NCBI RefSeq assembly: GCF_029168945.1
Contig: NC_083610.1
Location: forward strand, 70,361,580 to 70,425,579
Direction: 5' to 3'
From: Cannabis sativa
Taxonomy: Eukaryota; Streptophyta; Magnoliopsida; Rosales; Cannabaceae
Length of the DNA stretch: 64,000 bases
Shown here: positions 46,977 through 60,635 of the stretch, in pieces
Position numbering within the stretch: the stretch's first letter is position 1
How the letters are laid out: each line of letters starts with the position of its first letter
Made by a program: the position numbers and the translations under genes
Notes under the pieces: generated by a model
What the model was told of the DNA's origin: nothing
Databases searched by the model: none
The model's input: only the letters and a program-made list of their open reading frames with translations

Positions 46977-48105
46977 CTACTACAAAAAGGGGTGTTCACG
47001 ACGGTTCTAAACACTTTTTTTGGGAAACTGTCTCTAAAAAAATTAAGCGAGTGTTTAAAATCGTCGGAAAAAATAAGGCATTCCCGACAGTTTTAAACTG
47101 TCAGGAGGTATAGGCGACGGTTTTTAAACATACCTTAAGAAATTTTATGTATTTGTAATAGGGAATTGTTGATGGTTTAAAACCGTTGGCTATACTATTG
47201 ACAACGATTTTAAACCATCGCTTATAATAAAGTCGACAGTTTCAAACCGTCGCCTATAGTATAGCCGACAGTTTTTAACCGTTGGCAATTCTTGTGCTTC
47301 AATTGTACACGTTATAGATCTGAAATTTTATTTCTCGCATCTTAAATTTCAAATTTTTATTTTTTCCATCTGAAATTTTATTTCCATCCTCTTAAGATAT
47401 AAACCCCCACAAAAATCTTATCTCATTTTTTTAAAGTCATTTATAAATTTCATTTTATTTCCCGGCTCTCTCTCCTCCGCAACCACGAGTCGCGTCGTCC
47501 CTGTCCTCCACTCTCTCTCGTTATGTCCCTCTCCACTGCTCTCTCGTGGCAGGCAAAGGTAAGCAAAATATTTTCGTATTTGTTGTTTAAATTTCTATTA
47601 GCCATGATTTAGTTTGTTGATCTTGATCTGTGTGTGTTCAAAATAAAATACAAAGCTTGCAAATCGAAGAAAGTTTCAAGGATCATCAAGTGAAAAGCAA
47701 TCCGAAACTTGTAAAAGAAAATTTCGAGGAGGATGAAGACGAGCACAACGACAGTGGAGGAGGATGAAGCTTGTAAAGGTTCTGGAGTGGCTGCGATATA
47801 TGCGAGAGCTGGTTTCGAGGAAGATGAAGACGATAATTTTTTGGGGGACAATCCACTATAGCGACGGTTTAAAATCGTTGGCTATCCTATAGGCCAGGAT
47901 TTAAAATCGTCATCTATAGTACAGGTCACAGTTTAAAGACTATAGCCGGCGATTTTAAACCGTTTGAAATTCTTTTGTACCAATACTTTTCCACCGTCGC
48001 CTATTCTACCAAGTATTCGCGACGGTTTTATAGAGCGTCAAGAATTCTTTATCCAACGGTTTAAAACTGTTGGGAATTTTGAGTTTTTTTAGTTTTGAGT
48101 AATTT
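46977..48105. mobile_element. CACTA-like element with gacggtttaaaccgtc subterminal repeats
   Basis: Left end tactactacaaaaaggggtg resembles a CACTA TIR. Both sides (47000-47300 and 47860-48075) hold many copies of gacggttt/aaaccgtcg in both orientations, as expected of CACTA subterminal repeats. The centre has a CT-rich, more GC-rich stretch (47460-47580) and a GA-rich block (about 47700-47830) with no recognised protein. The right terminus (ttttttagttttgagta) is only weakly inverse, so the end is approximate. No transposase. Confidence 0.5.
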
Positions 48106-48795
48106 TTTATATAACATGCATATATAATATATATTGTGTGCATATGATATATATTGTGTATATGTAGATTAATATGATTATATATTATATATACATATAA
48201 AATATGTAATATATATTCATTTTGTGAAATTAATAATTAGTTTGTGTATGTCATATACAATAGTATATTAACATACATATAATTAACATAAAATTGAATG
48301 TTATAATTTTATGAGAGTTATATATTAATTTTGTGTATTAATATATGATATTTATTATATGTATATATGTTGTAGATATTATAATAATTATAAAATAAAA
48401 GTTATATCTTTTTATTATTGCTATATGTGAGTAGCAATTTATTTTGCGAAAATGAATTACTTGAAAATAAAGTTATACTTTAGTGATAATTATCTTATTT
48501 TAAGAGATAAAAATGGTGAAATATGAGAGTTAAACTTTATGAGATTTATCTTTTTATAGTAAGAATATAGTGATTAAAGTAAATCTAAAATTGTAAGATT
48601 AACTATAAAATTGGAGGTGCAATTTTAAACTCAAATAAGTGGATCATGCTGGATTAAAAAAATATAAAAAAAGATTACAAAATTAGAAAAGTAATTTTGA
48701 ATCTCAAAAGCAAAGTGGTAAACAAAAGTTGATTGGTAGTATTGTTTGAAATAATCTCAATAAGGAGATAACATAAAATTGAATAAGCAATTTTA
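48106..48795. other. AT-rich spacer
   Basis: Between the two CACTA-like elements; TA-rich low-complexity sequence, no gene seen. Confidence 0.5.
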
Positions 48796-49700
<905 letters not shown>

Positions 49701-49719
49701 TTAATTGTTGTTTGTAGAT

Positions 49720-52040
49720 TGTTCGGTATTTCACATCTGGTTGCAGTGGTTTTGTCTGGCCACTTTCAACCATGGTCCAAGCTACTATTTTGTTTGTAAT
49801 CTGAACATCAACAACCAAAGATTCGTTGTGCGGATAGATAACATGGTCAGAATCTTCTTCACTGAAGGATATGACTGGTTCTCCAATGTGAGGTTGCTTA
49901 GGCTTTCTTTCTCCTATGGCCAAAACAACATCTTCCTATTCATACTATAAGGTTTGGGCATATTTTTCTCTAGCTTTGCTCGAGTCTCTAACAATGTGGA
50001 GGCCTCTAATGATAACTTGAAGATGCCCGTCTACTGGTGGAGGCATCAACTGATTTTGTGTGTTATCTGGTTGGGCGACCTTTTGTTCCTAGTCGGTCTT
50101 GACATATTTCTACAAGTGCGGGTTATTTTTACTAATAAGGAACTCTATTTCCCACTTCAAATATTACACTCGTTAGTATCATGATCGTAGTTTGCATGAA
50201 AGCGATAAAACTTGGTGGTGTCCCTCTTGCTCATGTTTTTCTTCATGGGAGGATATTTTTTGTATGGCATTATGGACTGGATCATTGTAAAGATTATTTT
50301 TATATCCTCTGTTAGGATGGTAAAAGTAGTGAATTTAAAGGCATTCTCCCGAGGGTGCTGTTTGGAGTTTCTACTGAATCTGTTTTTCTTTCTATTACCT
50401 TGTCGGTTGCCATTATTTGACCTTTTACCACCTTGGCTGGAGCTACTTGATTTTTGTGAATTCTAGTCTTGCTGGATGAAGGCACTGGTGTGTTGTTGAT
50501 TCTTTTTCTATCTAACTCTGTCCACACGCCAAACTTTTTCTTCAAGCTTTATAAATCCGCCTGCTCGATTCAAGAACTTTGCCATTGACCCTACACTAAG
50601 TCTTTTTATATCTTTCCACAATTCTCCTAGAGGCTCAATACCTCTTAGGATTGCGGCCAACCAACCTTCTTTGATTAATCCTTTCACTTTTGTATCTCCA
50701 ACCATAAATCTGCTGATGTAAGCTCTCAAGGGTTCCCCTGGTATTTGTTGCACTTCGACTAGGTCTTCTAAGTGAGATGGGAGCTGCCAAGAAGAGGAGA
50801 ATTTTGCGTGAAACTTTGAAATGAAAGAATTCCACGAATTATACTTTCATAGAGAACTTGAAGTACCACTGCTGGGCGGCCTTTGCCAAGGTTTCTGGAA
50901 AGATTCTGCACAGTACATCGCCTCTCATTGCTTCCAAGTCTATTTGCATTTTCAAAATATTTTATGTGAGACAAATGATCTTCTTTACCCGTGTACATTT
51001 TTCATGTTGGCATTTTGAAAATGGGAAGTAGGTCGAGAGCATTGACTTTTTCATGAGAATGGTGAACCTTTGGTCCGGTCAAGTTCTAGATTTATGAGTT
51101 TTGGTCCGGTCAGGCGTTGAACGAGGCTCTTAAGTTGATCTATTTGTGCTTGCATCAATAGATCAACTTGACTTGCATATTGACCGACCTGTGTCACATG
51201 AGGATCGCTTAGAACTTGGTTGGGCACCTAGTAATCTGTATTATTTAGCTGAACGATAGGAGGAATGTCCTGTCCGTCTAATCCTCTTCTGTGATTCAGA
51301 TCATTCCTGAGATCGTGAACGGTGCCCAATCAGTCAAAGACTGATTCACCAGGAGGCCTTCGTGCCTGGCTATTGTGAGCAAAGGGTTGGCCCAGTATTT
51401 TCGTCTGAGAACAGATGTTAGGCTGATCATTCCCTCCTAAGTAACAGGTTGGCAAAACTTGGCTTTGTTGAGTGTGTTCAGCTGGATATTTTTATGGCAT
51501 GTGTTGTGGCCTAGGTGGAATGTAAGTATCTGCTACTGGCTGTTGGTCGGTGACTTGGTAGGCTCTCCTGACCAGTACAGCGGCTTTCCTAGAATGATTG
51601 TCAATCACTTCTTGTTGGGCTTTCATGATTCCTATCTCTCGATCCCTCCATTTTTCGAATTGGTGTCTTTGTTCTACAAAAGTAAAATTTAGAGCTATCT
51701 AGTATCTTGTTGATCATAATGAAGAGTGTTATTGTGGCCTTGTATTTGCCCTAGTGCATCTCACAAGTTTTGTAGTTCGATGTCATCACCGATTAGTCAT
51801 TGAGAATTTGTAGTAGATGGGATTCTAGTATCGGGGGCAATTTTCTTGGTTCGAGTAGTAGTGGTTTCAGTTTCTTGCATGCCCGGAGTGAACCCAACTA
51901 AAGGGGTAGTCACTCCTTGACCTACTCTTTGTGGGCCTGTTGGTGGCTGAGGATTAGTCAGAGCGGGGTCCGTCCTGGCTGGATCTTTGGGGTTTGCAGG
52001 TGTCTACATATTTAGATCTGTAGCCATTGGATTCGTTGTT
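49720..52040 (-). pseudogene. Ty3/gypsy gag and protease-start remnant
   Basis: On the - strand a gag starts near 52027 (MATDLNM) with a Pro/Thr-rich leader. Capsid-like pieces follow: YTGKEDHLSHIKYFE (about 50960-51000) and IPGEPLRAYISRF, IKRLSVGSMAKFLNRA (50580-50753). A zinc-knuckle-like FHANYDHDT region lies near 50200. The stretch EPVISFSEEDSDHVIYPHNE (about 49820-49900) precedes gypsy protease. Reading frames change repeatedly and many stops occur. RT and integrase are absent; the fragment ends at about 49720. Confidence 0.8.
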
Positions 52041-53270
52041 TTAGTCTAATTTTCTATCCGTGTTTGTACAGCCATCTTGTTTCTTAAAAAAGACCTACGA
52101 CAAAGACTTGAGTTTCTTTGCTCTCAATAAAAGTACTAAAATATTAATATCTCTTTTAGCCAATGACAGTGAGTCAAATTAAATTGATTTAAGAATAATT
52201 GAAATAATAAGTATGAATAATATAAAGTAAAGAATATACCAGAATTATAGAGGTTCGATCCCTTGATGGTGGTAATAGCCTACTCCCCTTTAGTTGTATT
52301 GACTTGTGAGTAGATGAACAAGAAAATCTTGATCTCTCGAAACTCTTAAATTTAGATTTATCTCGTGAGCTTTCTCTGAATGAAATTTGTATCCTTGAAT
52401 ATTGAGACTAGTCCACTATTATAGGGATTAATTACATAAAATTAGTTTCCCAAAATCAATAAAGAATAAAATGGGAAATCTATTTACTTCCTATAATTAC
52501 AATAATCAAAATTAGAAACAAGGTAGGTTTTTTTTCTTCTCAATTACCATGAAACTATCCCATGATTTTAGGAATATTACCGTTACTTGCAAGCTTGAGG
52601 ATATATAGGATATATCTCTAAAATATTCTAACTCGCATTTCATGATGGGTGTATGCTTGCCACCTGCATGATGGAAGCTGATCGGGTGTCTTCGCATGCT
52701 CTACTCGGATATTCCAACTTCTGTTTATGACGTCAAGTATCAAATCTCCCTGTACGACTCATTAAGAGTAGAATTTTCTATCCAGGTGATGAATTCTGAC
52801 ATGTGTCACCCAAGTGGATGTTATGTCACCTTGTGTAGAAATATGGATAACAACATGTAACTTTGTATTCGCGTTTGGAAAGCCACTATGTATTGGAATT
52901 GAGTGTAATTCTGAGTAATTAGACTTGACGTGTTTGTTCAACTAGGCAATGACATTGTAACCATGTAATTAGCTAGAAGTGGTTGAGAGATTTCAATTAC
53001 ACTCTCCAATTCGCATGGCCCTCGTGAGAATTGGATGAGAATTGTACGTAATAACCATGTAAGAGGTTTTCTGGAACGAAAAAAGTTGCTCCTGATGATA
53101 ATTTTTGTTGTAGTGTACCATTTTTTAAATAATTACTTTAATTAAACTATGTAATTATTAACTCATTTGCCAAACATAAAAATGAGACTTGATATACAAG
53201 TACCACTTAACATCTAAACACGCATTATAATTTAAAATAAAGTTTAATTAGTTGTTAAAATTTAAAAAGT
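52041..53270. other. Possible gypsy 5' leader/LTR and unassigned DNA
   Basis: 52080-52860 lies where the 5' LTR/leader of the - strand gypsy remnant would be, but I see no matching second LTR and could not fix the ends. The rest is without recognised features. Confidence 0.35.
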
Positions 53271-53735
53271 GTGTGGTTTAAGATGCACGAGATTTCATCT
53301 CAAAATTAATTGATAATCATTACAAAAAACTTCTGCTTTTAGTGACAACTTTTTAGTCACAACATAAATTTTTTGTGACTAAATGTGACTTTTAGTCACA
53401 ACAAAAAATTATTTGTGACTAAAACATAGCATTTAGACACAAGTTAATTGTCACTAATTTAGTTTTAGTAATAACAAGTATTATGACTAAAAATATATTT
53501 AGTCACAACAAATTGTAATTTTTGTAACTAATACCTTTAGTCACGGACCTTTTAGTCACAACATAGAAATAATAATTTATAATTAGTCACAACTTTTTTA
53601 CTTTTAGTCACAAGTTTTGTTGTGACTAAAAGTAAGATATTTTGTAGTGAATGACAGAAGTAGCCCATTTATTTATTTATGATAATTTATTTCCATATAT
53701 TAGTAATGTGGGACTAATTCTAATATTCCTCTAAT
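53271..53735. repeat. TRIM-family solo LTR remnant carrying a CACTA-type MITE
   Basis: The outer parts (catctcaaaattaattgata at 53296-53315; gacagaagtagcccattt and ttagtaatgtgggact to 53735) match the LTR at 24270 and the fragment at 16280. The MITE 53318-53649 splits it. Confidence 0.6.
53318..53649. mobile_element. CACTA-type MITE with 3-bp target duplication
   Basis: 332 bp. Ends cattacaaaaaacttctgct and the inverse of agtaagatattttgtagtg (CACTACAAAA). Flanked by aat on both sides (53315-53317, 53650-53652). The arms are filled with ttttagtcacaac units in both orientations, CACTA-style subterminal repeats. No coding. Confidence 0.85.
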
Positions 53736-55455
53736 ATTGTATAATTACTACTCTAGCTAGTAATTATTTCCAACGAAGTAACATAATTACTAGGTTGTAG
53801 TATTTACTATTCTAATAATTATACTACATAGTAATTATATGAGGAGGGCGGACGTTTTTTTTCGTAAATTAGGAGGGACGCAATTTAATTTAAATTTTTT
53901 ACATAATATAATATATTAAAAATTGATAGAAGCTTAATTTTTTTAGACTATTAAATATAATTCAAAGTAAAAAATTAACAATAAAATTGTTAGTTTTAAT
54001 AGTTAAGGCACTAAATACAAGTAAGAGTTCAAATATTAAGACTATCTTTCTAAAAAAATATGTTTAAGTTGGCATTTGAACTTAACCTTAATTATTGAAC
54101 GAAAGCTAATAGTTTGTTAAAATTACAACATTTAATTATAAATATATGATATAATTAACTAAAATACATATAAGGGAGATTAAATGTTTTAATTTGAGAA
54201 GGAGCTAACCTTTAAAAATAAAAGGAAAATTTACATATAGAGCCATATATTGTATCTAATTTTCATAAATAACGTGGTTTTTAAAATTATCAATATTATT
54301 GTTTTATTTGTACCGTTTTTAATTTAATTAATTTGCTTTTGCTTTAGGATAATTTACATGTACATACCTTTTTTGTCTTTTATTATCAATAATAACTCAA
54401 TCTATCTAAATATTAATTTTAACATTCCTTTCTAACTTTTTTTAAATTATTATACTGTTTTCATTTTATAACTAAACTAACAGTCATTTTCTCTTTTGTT
54501 TTTTATTTAAGAGACAGACTTGCAAAATTAAAAAAATTAAATAACTATACATAAAAAGAATAAAATAAAATAAATATTTCTTTCTCTCTTCTCTTCAACT
54601 TCAAAAAAAAAAATTCTTTCTCTCTTATTTTTTAAATAATAAGATACTGTAATATAACACAAATGAACATAATTTAAAGCAAAGATGATGATATAGTTTA
54701 AAATAACTAATTTAAAATTTAACGTTTATCTACATGAGATATTTTTATTTAAAATGAATCCTTTTATGAAAAGTAACTAATTGGTATATTATCCAAATTA
54801 TAATTAATTTAAATATTATTATGAAGTATACTAAATAAAATTATTTCATATCTATCCTTATTTGTTATACTATATCAAAACTAATTTGTGTTTTTTTTTT
54901 AAAAAAAAATTATTGTAACTTATTATTTTATTAAATAGATTGAAAGTAACATAAATATTTTTTACAAAAGTAAAATAAAAAATAAGTAACATAAAAGTAT
55001 TTAAAATAATAAATTATTTTAATATAATCTAAAAACAAACACATAAGTTTCAAAGTCACAAAAAGGTATATAAAATAATTGGTAAACAAAAATAGTAGCT
55101 TATTATATTATATAAGAACTCATTAGTTTCAAAAATAAACATTAAGATTACCCAACTATATTTTAAATAATAAGATCACAATTTAACTTAGAATTAGCTA
55201 ATTATTAAGATGTTTACAAATAAGGTTTTAGAGGTAACCAAATTGTATATTAAATTATATAATTTAAAAATATTTTTTTTTACGTAAAAAAAAGTAGCTA
55301 ATTAATTTCTTACTGGCATCATAAGTAATAAGTAACCAAAAGGTTACTTTTGAAAACCCACAAAAATAATAAAGGAATTTGGGATTAATTTTGTTTAAGA
55401 GCATATTATTTTAGAATTAATGTATTTTTTAATAAGACATGTTACAATAAGACAC
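53736..55455. other. AT-rich intergenic DNA
   Basis: No gene or recognisable transposon; many short A/T runs. Confidence 0.5.
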
Positions 55456-56520
55456 GTTATCCAAGTTTACTAGTAAGATGTGTTACAGTCATGTACTTTG
55501 TATACAACTAGATTTGATGTCTCGATTTAAAAAAATAGATTAATTAGTTTGTTATTTTACAGGCACGCATTGTATTTGAAATAAAAATAAATTATTGTTC
55601 CAATATAATATACGAAAAATAGACTAATAGGTTTATTGGTGTATATCGCTATGTTTGATTTCATAGTTTACTCTGTATTGAAAAAAATAAAATGTTGTTC
55701 CAATGACAACAAAAACTAGTAGGTTTATTGACATATATAATGGTAGACTATATAAAATGAAATGAATTGTAGTTCCATTATACGAAAAGAAAAATAAAAA
55801 TTTATTTTAATATATGCCAAAATAAACTAATAGATTTATTAGCATATACGATGATAGACTATACAAAAAGGCTACTATGTAAACTAAAAAAATAAAAATC
55901 TATTTTAATATGCCAAAATAAACTAATAAGTTTATTTGCCATATACGAGTATAGATATATATACCAAATAAACTTATGAGCAAGACATTTCATCATATTC
56001 AAATTTTTGACAAGTGCATATATTGTTATCCAGGTTTACTATGTAAGATATATTACAGTCATGTACTTTGTATACAACTAGATTTGATGTCTTGACCGAA
56101 AAAAAATAAACTAACTATTTTGTTATTTTATAGGCGCACATTGTGTTTGAAACAAAAAATGAATATTGTTGTTCTAATATATAAAAAATAGACTAATAGG
56201 TTTATTGACGTATATTATTATGTTTGATTATAGTTTACTCTATATTGAAAAAAAATAAAATGTTATTCCAACAAACAGAAACTAGTAAGTTTATTAACAT
56301 ATATAATAGTATGTTATATAAAATAAAATATTGAATTGTTGTTTTAATAAAGGAAAAGAAAAATAAAAATTTATTTCAATATACCAAATTAAAATAGTAG
56401 ATTTATTAGCATATACGATGATAGGCTATACAAAAATGTTACTTGTAAACAAAGAATGAAAATTTATTTCAATATGCTAAAATACACTAATAAGTTTATA
56501 TATGCTAGTATAGACATATT
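55456..56520. repeat. Two-copy tandem repeat, period about 569 bp, with internal sub-repeats
   Basis: Copy 1 starts gttatccaagtttact (55456) and copy 2 starts gttatccaggtttact (56025). The following blocks (ttacagtcatgtactttgta, aactagatttgatgtct, atgtttgatt) recur in order. Within each copy an aactaatagatttattagca-type unit repeats about four times at 100-150-bp spacing. Non-coding. Confidence 0.85.
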
Positions 56521-57770
56521 TGATCTGATCATCATTTTCTTTTTCTATTTGTCCAGAAATATTTGCATTCATTATCATCTTTAATCTTCACAATTATCGA
56601 TAAATGTATACTTTTTATAAATAAAAATATCTAATTATAATTATATATATATTTGATTAGTGAATAGTTAATTAAACATACTGATTGTAGTTGTGCACTA
56701 TTTTTCATGAAAAGATTATATATTTATATACTTTATGCAACATAAGATAAGTAAAAAGTTTTTTTCTTAGATATTATATTATGTTTCGAAAAAAAAAAAA
56801 ATTGATGGCAATTTATTAAAGTTATATTCATAAAATTGTATTATTTTTAAATGTATATTAATCAATATTTTTGTTTCGTTTACTAATTAGTTTGGATATT
56901 AATGTATTTTAAAATTATATGGTTGAAGCTTTTGGTTGTACGGTTACTATTTGAAGTGATGAGAAAAACAATAGAGATGAAGCATCGATGACGATGATGA
57001 TAATTCAGTAATTGTCGATCACAATGTGAAAGGTAAAGTTGTTTTTTGTTTCAGATTTTTGATTGAAATGCTATACCGACTGTTTGGTTGATTTTTCGTT
57101 TCTTGGTTGAAGCTTTTTAATTTTTGGTTCACGATTGAAGTTTTTTTGATCGGTTTTAATGGAGTTTTCTGATGAAGGTTTTTAGTTTTTATTTTAGGAT
57201 TGTATGATTTGGCAAATTAATTGGATGATATTTAAAGGTATTTATTCAATTGTTAGTCAAGCAATAATTTGAAAACAAGGTGGTGCGTTTGTGTGGAGGT
57301 TAGTTGAGGATTCCTTCTCTAATTGCAGTAAGTGTATGTTTTGTTTGACGTTATAACTTTGCTGATGTGTCACAAGATTTATGTTAATTATTTTGAGAAC
57401 GTTATTTGTATAATTAATTTATTTCTTACGTATATAAATAAAAATTTCCTAAAATAAAATATACACATAAGGAAGAAATTAAAAACACCTAAATCCCATC
57501 TTACACAAACATAAGACGTAAGCCCACAAAACCAAGTTCCAAAATAACAAAGATACATTTGGTTGAAAGAAAATAACACAACAGAAATTAGTAGTTAGAG
57601 AGTCTCACTCTTCAAAACCTCTCAATACAGGTTTCGACATAAAGCTATTCTCTTCTCCCCTACAAAAGCATATAATATATTAAACACTAAAAACCAACGT
57701 AACAACTCACTACAGACATTATGATATATTTATACATACATACATACATATATATATATATATGTATATT
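56521..57770. other. AT-rich intergenic DNA, 3' flank of FD
   Basis: No gene seen. A TA-rich run lies at about 57735-57765, just after the FD stop codon. The short ORF at 57388-57579 has no recognisable product. Confidence 0.5.
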
Positions 57771-58454
57771 TCAAAATGGAGCAGTTGACGTTCGGTGAAG
57801 GGTTCGCTTTTTGGAAAGTTGTTTTTGTTCGGCAGCAATCTCTTTCTCAATCTAAAAGAGTTTATACCCAAAAAGAGAATAAACCAAAAAGAGTTAAGAT
57901 TTCCCTTTTAACAAGAACATTACAAAGCCTAAAAGAGAGTGTTATTATAAAGAAACTTTATACCTCTTCTTGTTTCTTTCTGAGTTTTCTGTTCTCTTCA
58001 CTCAATTTAGCAGCTTCATTCTCCAAATTAGTCCTATACGCCTGTACAAAGCAAAACATACATAATAAGCAACACTAAGTAATTAATAATAATGCTATCT
58101 TATTAGAATGAAAATACACAACAGTATAATAATAATACTTTCCTCCTTTCTAGCTCTTGAACGACAAGCAGACTCTCGATTTTTGATCATTCGCTTCATA
58201 TGTTTGTCATCTGCAGGGAGATAGCCATTATCAGCTGGTAGTAAGCTTTTATTCCCATATGATGAAGAGTTGTAGAACATGGTGGTAGGAGTTGGAGGAG
58301 TACTACTGTGGCTATTGCAAAAAGGAAAGGCCATGCTTGGAACGTAGTTAGTAGCGGCTGTTATGATAATCTGTTGTGGCTGAGTACTATTAACTGTAAT
58401 ATTATTACTCTCTGGGAGAGAGGTAAGGTTTATATCTTTCCAGATGTCTTCCAT
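57771..58454 (-). CDS. FD: FD-like bZIP transcription factor, 3 exons
   Basis: Group A bZIP of the FD/FDP type, the partner of florigen (FT) with 14-3-3 proteins at the shoot apex (family knowledge). Exons on the - strand: 58454-58143, 58041-57964, 57851-57771; 156 residues joined. The N-terminus MEDIWKDINLTSL matches FD. The basic region is KRMIKNRESACRSRARK (Cys where most plants have Ala). Zipper leucines are in NLENEAAKLSEENRKLRKK. The C-terminus RTLHRTSTAPF is the SAP motif phosphorylated for 14-3-3 binding. Introns 1 and 2 are in phase 0 and exon 2-3 borders are GT-AG. The exon 1 donor reads GAG|gaaagt instead of GAG|gt. The next in-phase GT would add residues or shift the frame, so the donor is unusual or mutated. 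Shorter than Arabidopsis FD (about 285). Confidence 0.85.
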
Positions 58455-58540
58455 GGTTTCTTGTATGTTAAATTGTTGAAAACGAAATAAGGATGGGGTA
58501 GAGAAATAAGGAAAGTAGAAACTTGATGATGAGTGTGATT

Positions 58541-58550
58541 TATTTTTATA
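58541..58550 (-). promoter_or_regulatory. TATA box of the FD-like gene
   Basis: On the - strand tataaaaata lies about 87 bases upstream of the ATG, a normal plant TATA position once a short 5' leader is allowed for. Confidence 0.6.
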
Positions 58551-60635
58551 GTGTGAAAAGTTATTGACAATGAGGAATAAGGAGTTAATTGCTTTTGTTT
58601 AAAAGGAAAATTAAACAACTGAGAAGATGTAGATTAACAGTGCTACTAACCAACCAACCGTATGAGTTTGACTAATAACATAGTATTCTTTTGATATTTG
58701 AGGGTTTCTGTTGAAAAGACAAAAATTGATTGAATAAAAAAAAAGTTTGGCCACAAAAGCGCCTCAGGAAAGTAATACTAATAAGGAGACATTATAACAG
58801 ACAAAGGAAGAGTGATGATGTGGATTTCTAGTCTTAGTCCTATATGTCAAAAGAAAACAAAGTATCAATGACTTCTGCATCAATTATTTCTATCCAAACA
58901 AAAAGAAGAGTTTCCTCATTCAATGGATTCCCTATTTCTTTATTAATTTTTATATTTTCATTACCAAATGATATTAAATATCCCTTGTCATGCAATTGCA
59001 GGGAATCTGACTTAATTTCTCTCTCTCTTTTAAAATACGACAAGTTTCACTTATTGAAACTGACCCAGTGTTTTTAATGATTACAATATCCTTCAAACTA
59101 AAACTTAACGTGAGCAGTTGGTCAACAAAGAAAAGACTGTGAAAGATCGAGCGATAATTCATCACAGTTTTTCCATTTGGTGTAAATGGACCTGTCTAGT
59201 TTATAAAACCCTTTAAAGATTCTTTCTCCTCTCTCCAAATTAGCCAAGCTTTGGTTATGAGTAATGATCATGTATCTATAATAGTGATCAGTTAAAAAAT
59301 TGTGATTTAATTTAATTTTGTGTATACTTTAAGAGTGGCCATTGATACGATGCAGTACATGCAAAAGAGATAAAAGCTTTTTATTATTTGGAGAAAAGAA
59401 ATTAAAATTATAATGATTTTCTTTGGTAATTAATATACTTTTCTTTTCAGTCGCACTTTATCTCTTTATATTGTTTACAATTTGTAAGGGTAATTTTGTT
59501 TGTGCTCAATTCGTACGTACGTAGTCAGTTGCAGGGATATATGTTTCATAAAGTGAAACGACAAAAACCAAAGATAGAAACGTTGAACAAGAGAATTGTT
59601 GTAAGTGACACTCAAAAAAGTGAGCAAGTTCATTCTTTATCTCTTTAGAAAATATGGGTACGTGCCTCTTACGTGTTTTTGGACTGATAATATATATATA
59701 GAGTTGCCCATAACTTCATCCATAAAGGAGGAACAGTACTAAGCTAGATTTTGATAAGGAGTATAATTGTAGTATAAAACTGCATTGTATTACATAGTTC
59801 ATAGAATTTTTCCAATATAGTCCAACAAGTCTTTTTTTTTTAATTATTTTATATTGAAGGAGAAGATAGTCATTCAACAAAGACTAATTATTACAGAGAG
59901 GAAGGCAAGTCCAAGACAAGGACTCCCAACATAGGGTACAATAAGCTTTAATATCTACAACATACTTAGCGATACAAAGAGTGAAGGTTCACATCTCTAC
60001 GCTCCAAACAAAAATAATGAGTTCCTAAGCTCGAAACAAGCCTTTGTTTAATTAATTCCCAAGTTTGACTTATATTAAAACTATAAAAAAAGAAAAAAAA
60101 AAAAAAAAAAAAAGATCAGTTTGAAATTGAAACCCCAGCCCCCCAAAAATTCTAAAGAAACTAATAAAAGAGGTGCAAACTTGGTACAATATCCCTGAAA
60201 CAGTGAAACTTAAAGTAAGAATGTGTTGTTGGTCAATAAAGAAAAGATTACAGTTTTCTTTTTTCGCTGCAGAATCTAAATCTCTAAAAAGACGACAGCT
60301 ATAACAAAAAAAAAAATTACTATGATCGAGTAGACAGTATTACTCTGTCCCAAACTATTTCACTTCACATCATATAATTATGTTATGGTGCTATGTACTA
60401 CACTACTACCTACTCTCTTGGGTCTTTCTCTTCTACTATCTAGGACAACACCATCTCCTGAAACTAAAGGAAACAAACTTGTAATTTTTGTTGTTTTAAC
60501 AACGTATTTGTCAAACCTGACACAATATTAAATTGTTTTGTATTATATTGGATTGGGTTGAGTTATATTATATTGTTACGTATTACTTTAATATAATAGT
60601 ATGTTAATTGGTATTGGGTTGTATTAACATGGGGT
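58551..60635. other. Intergenic upstream of FD
   Basis: No further gene. Contains a poly-A run (about 60088-60112) and a stretch at 59830-60060 that looks like degraded retroelement 3' sequence but has no firm match. FD regulatory sites may lie here but none can be singled out. Confidence 0.45.

Noticed and set aside
47609..47851. 80-residue ORF with a Ser run
   Set aside because: Low complexity and inside a CACTA-like element; no recognisable domain.
58844..59165. Small overlapping ORFs on both strands upstream of FD
   Set aside because: Short, mutually overlapping, no motif and no splice context.
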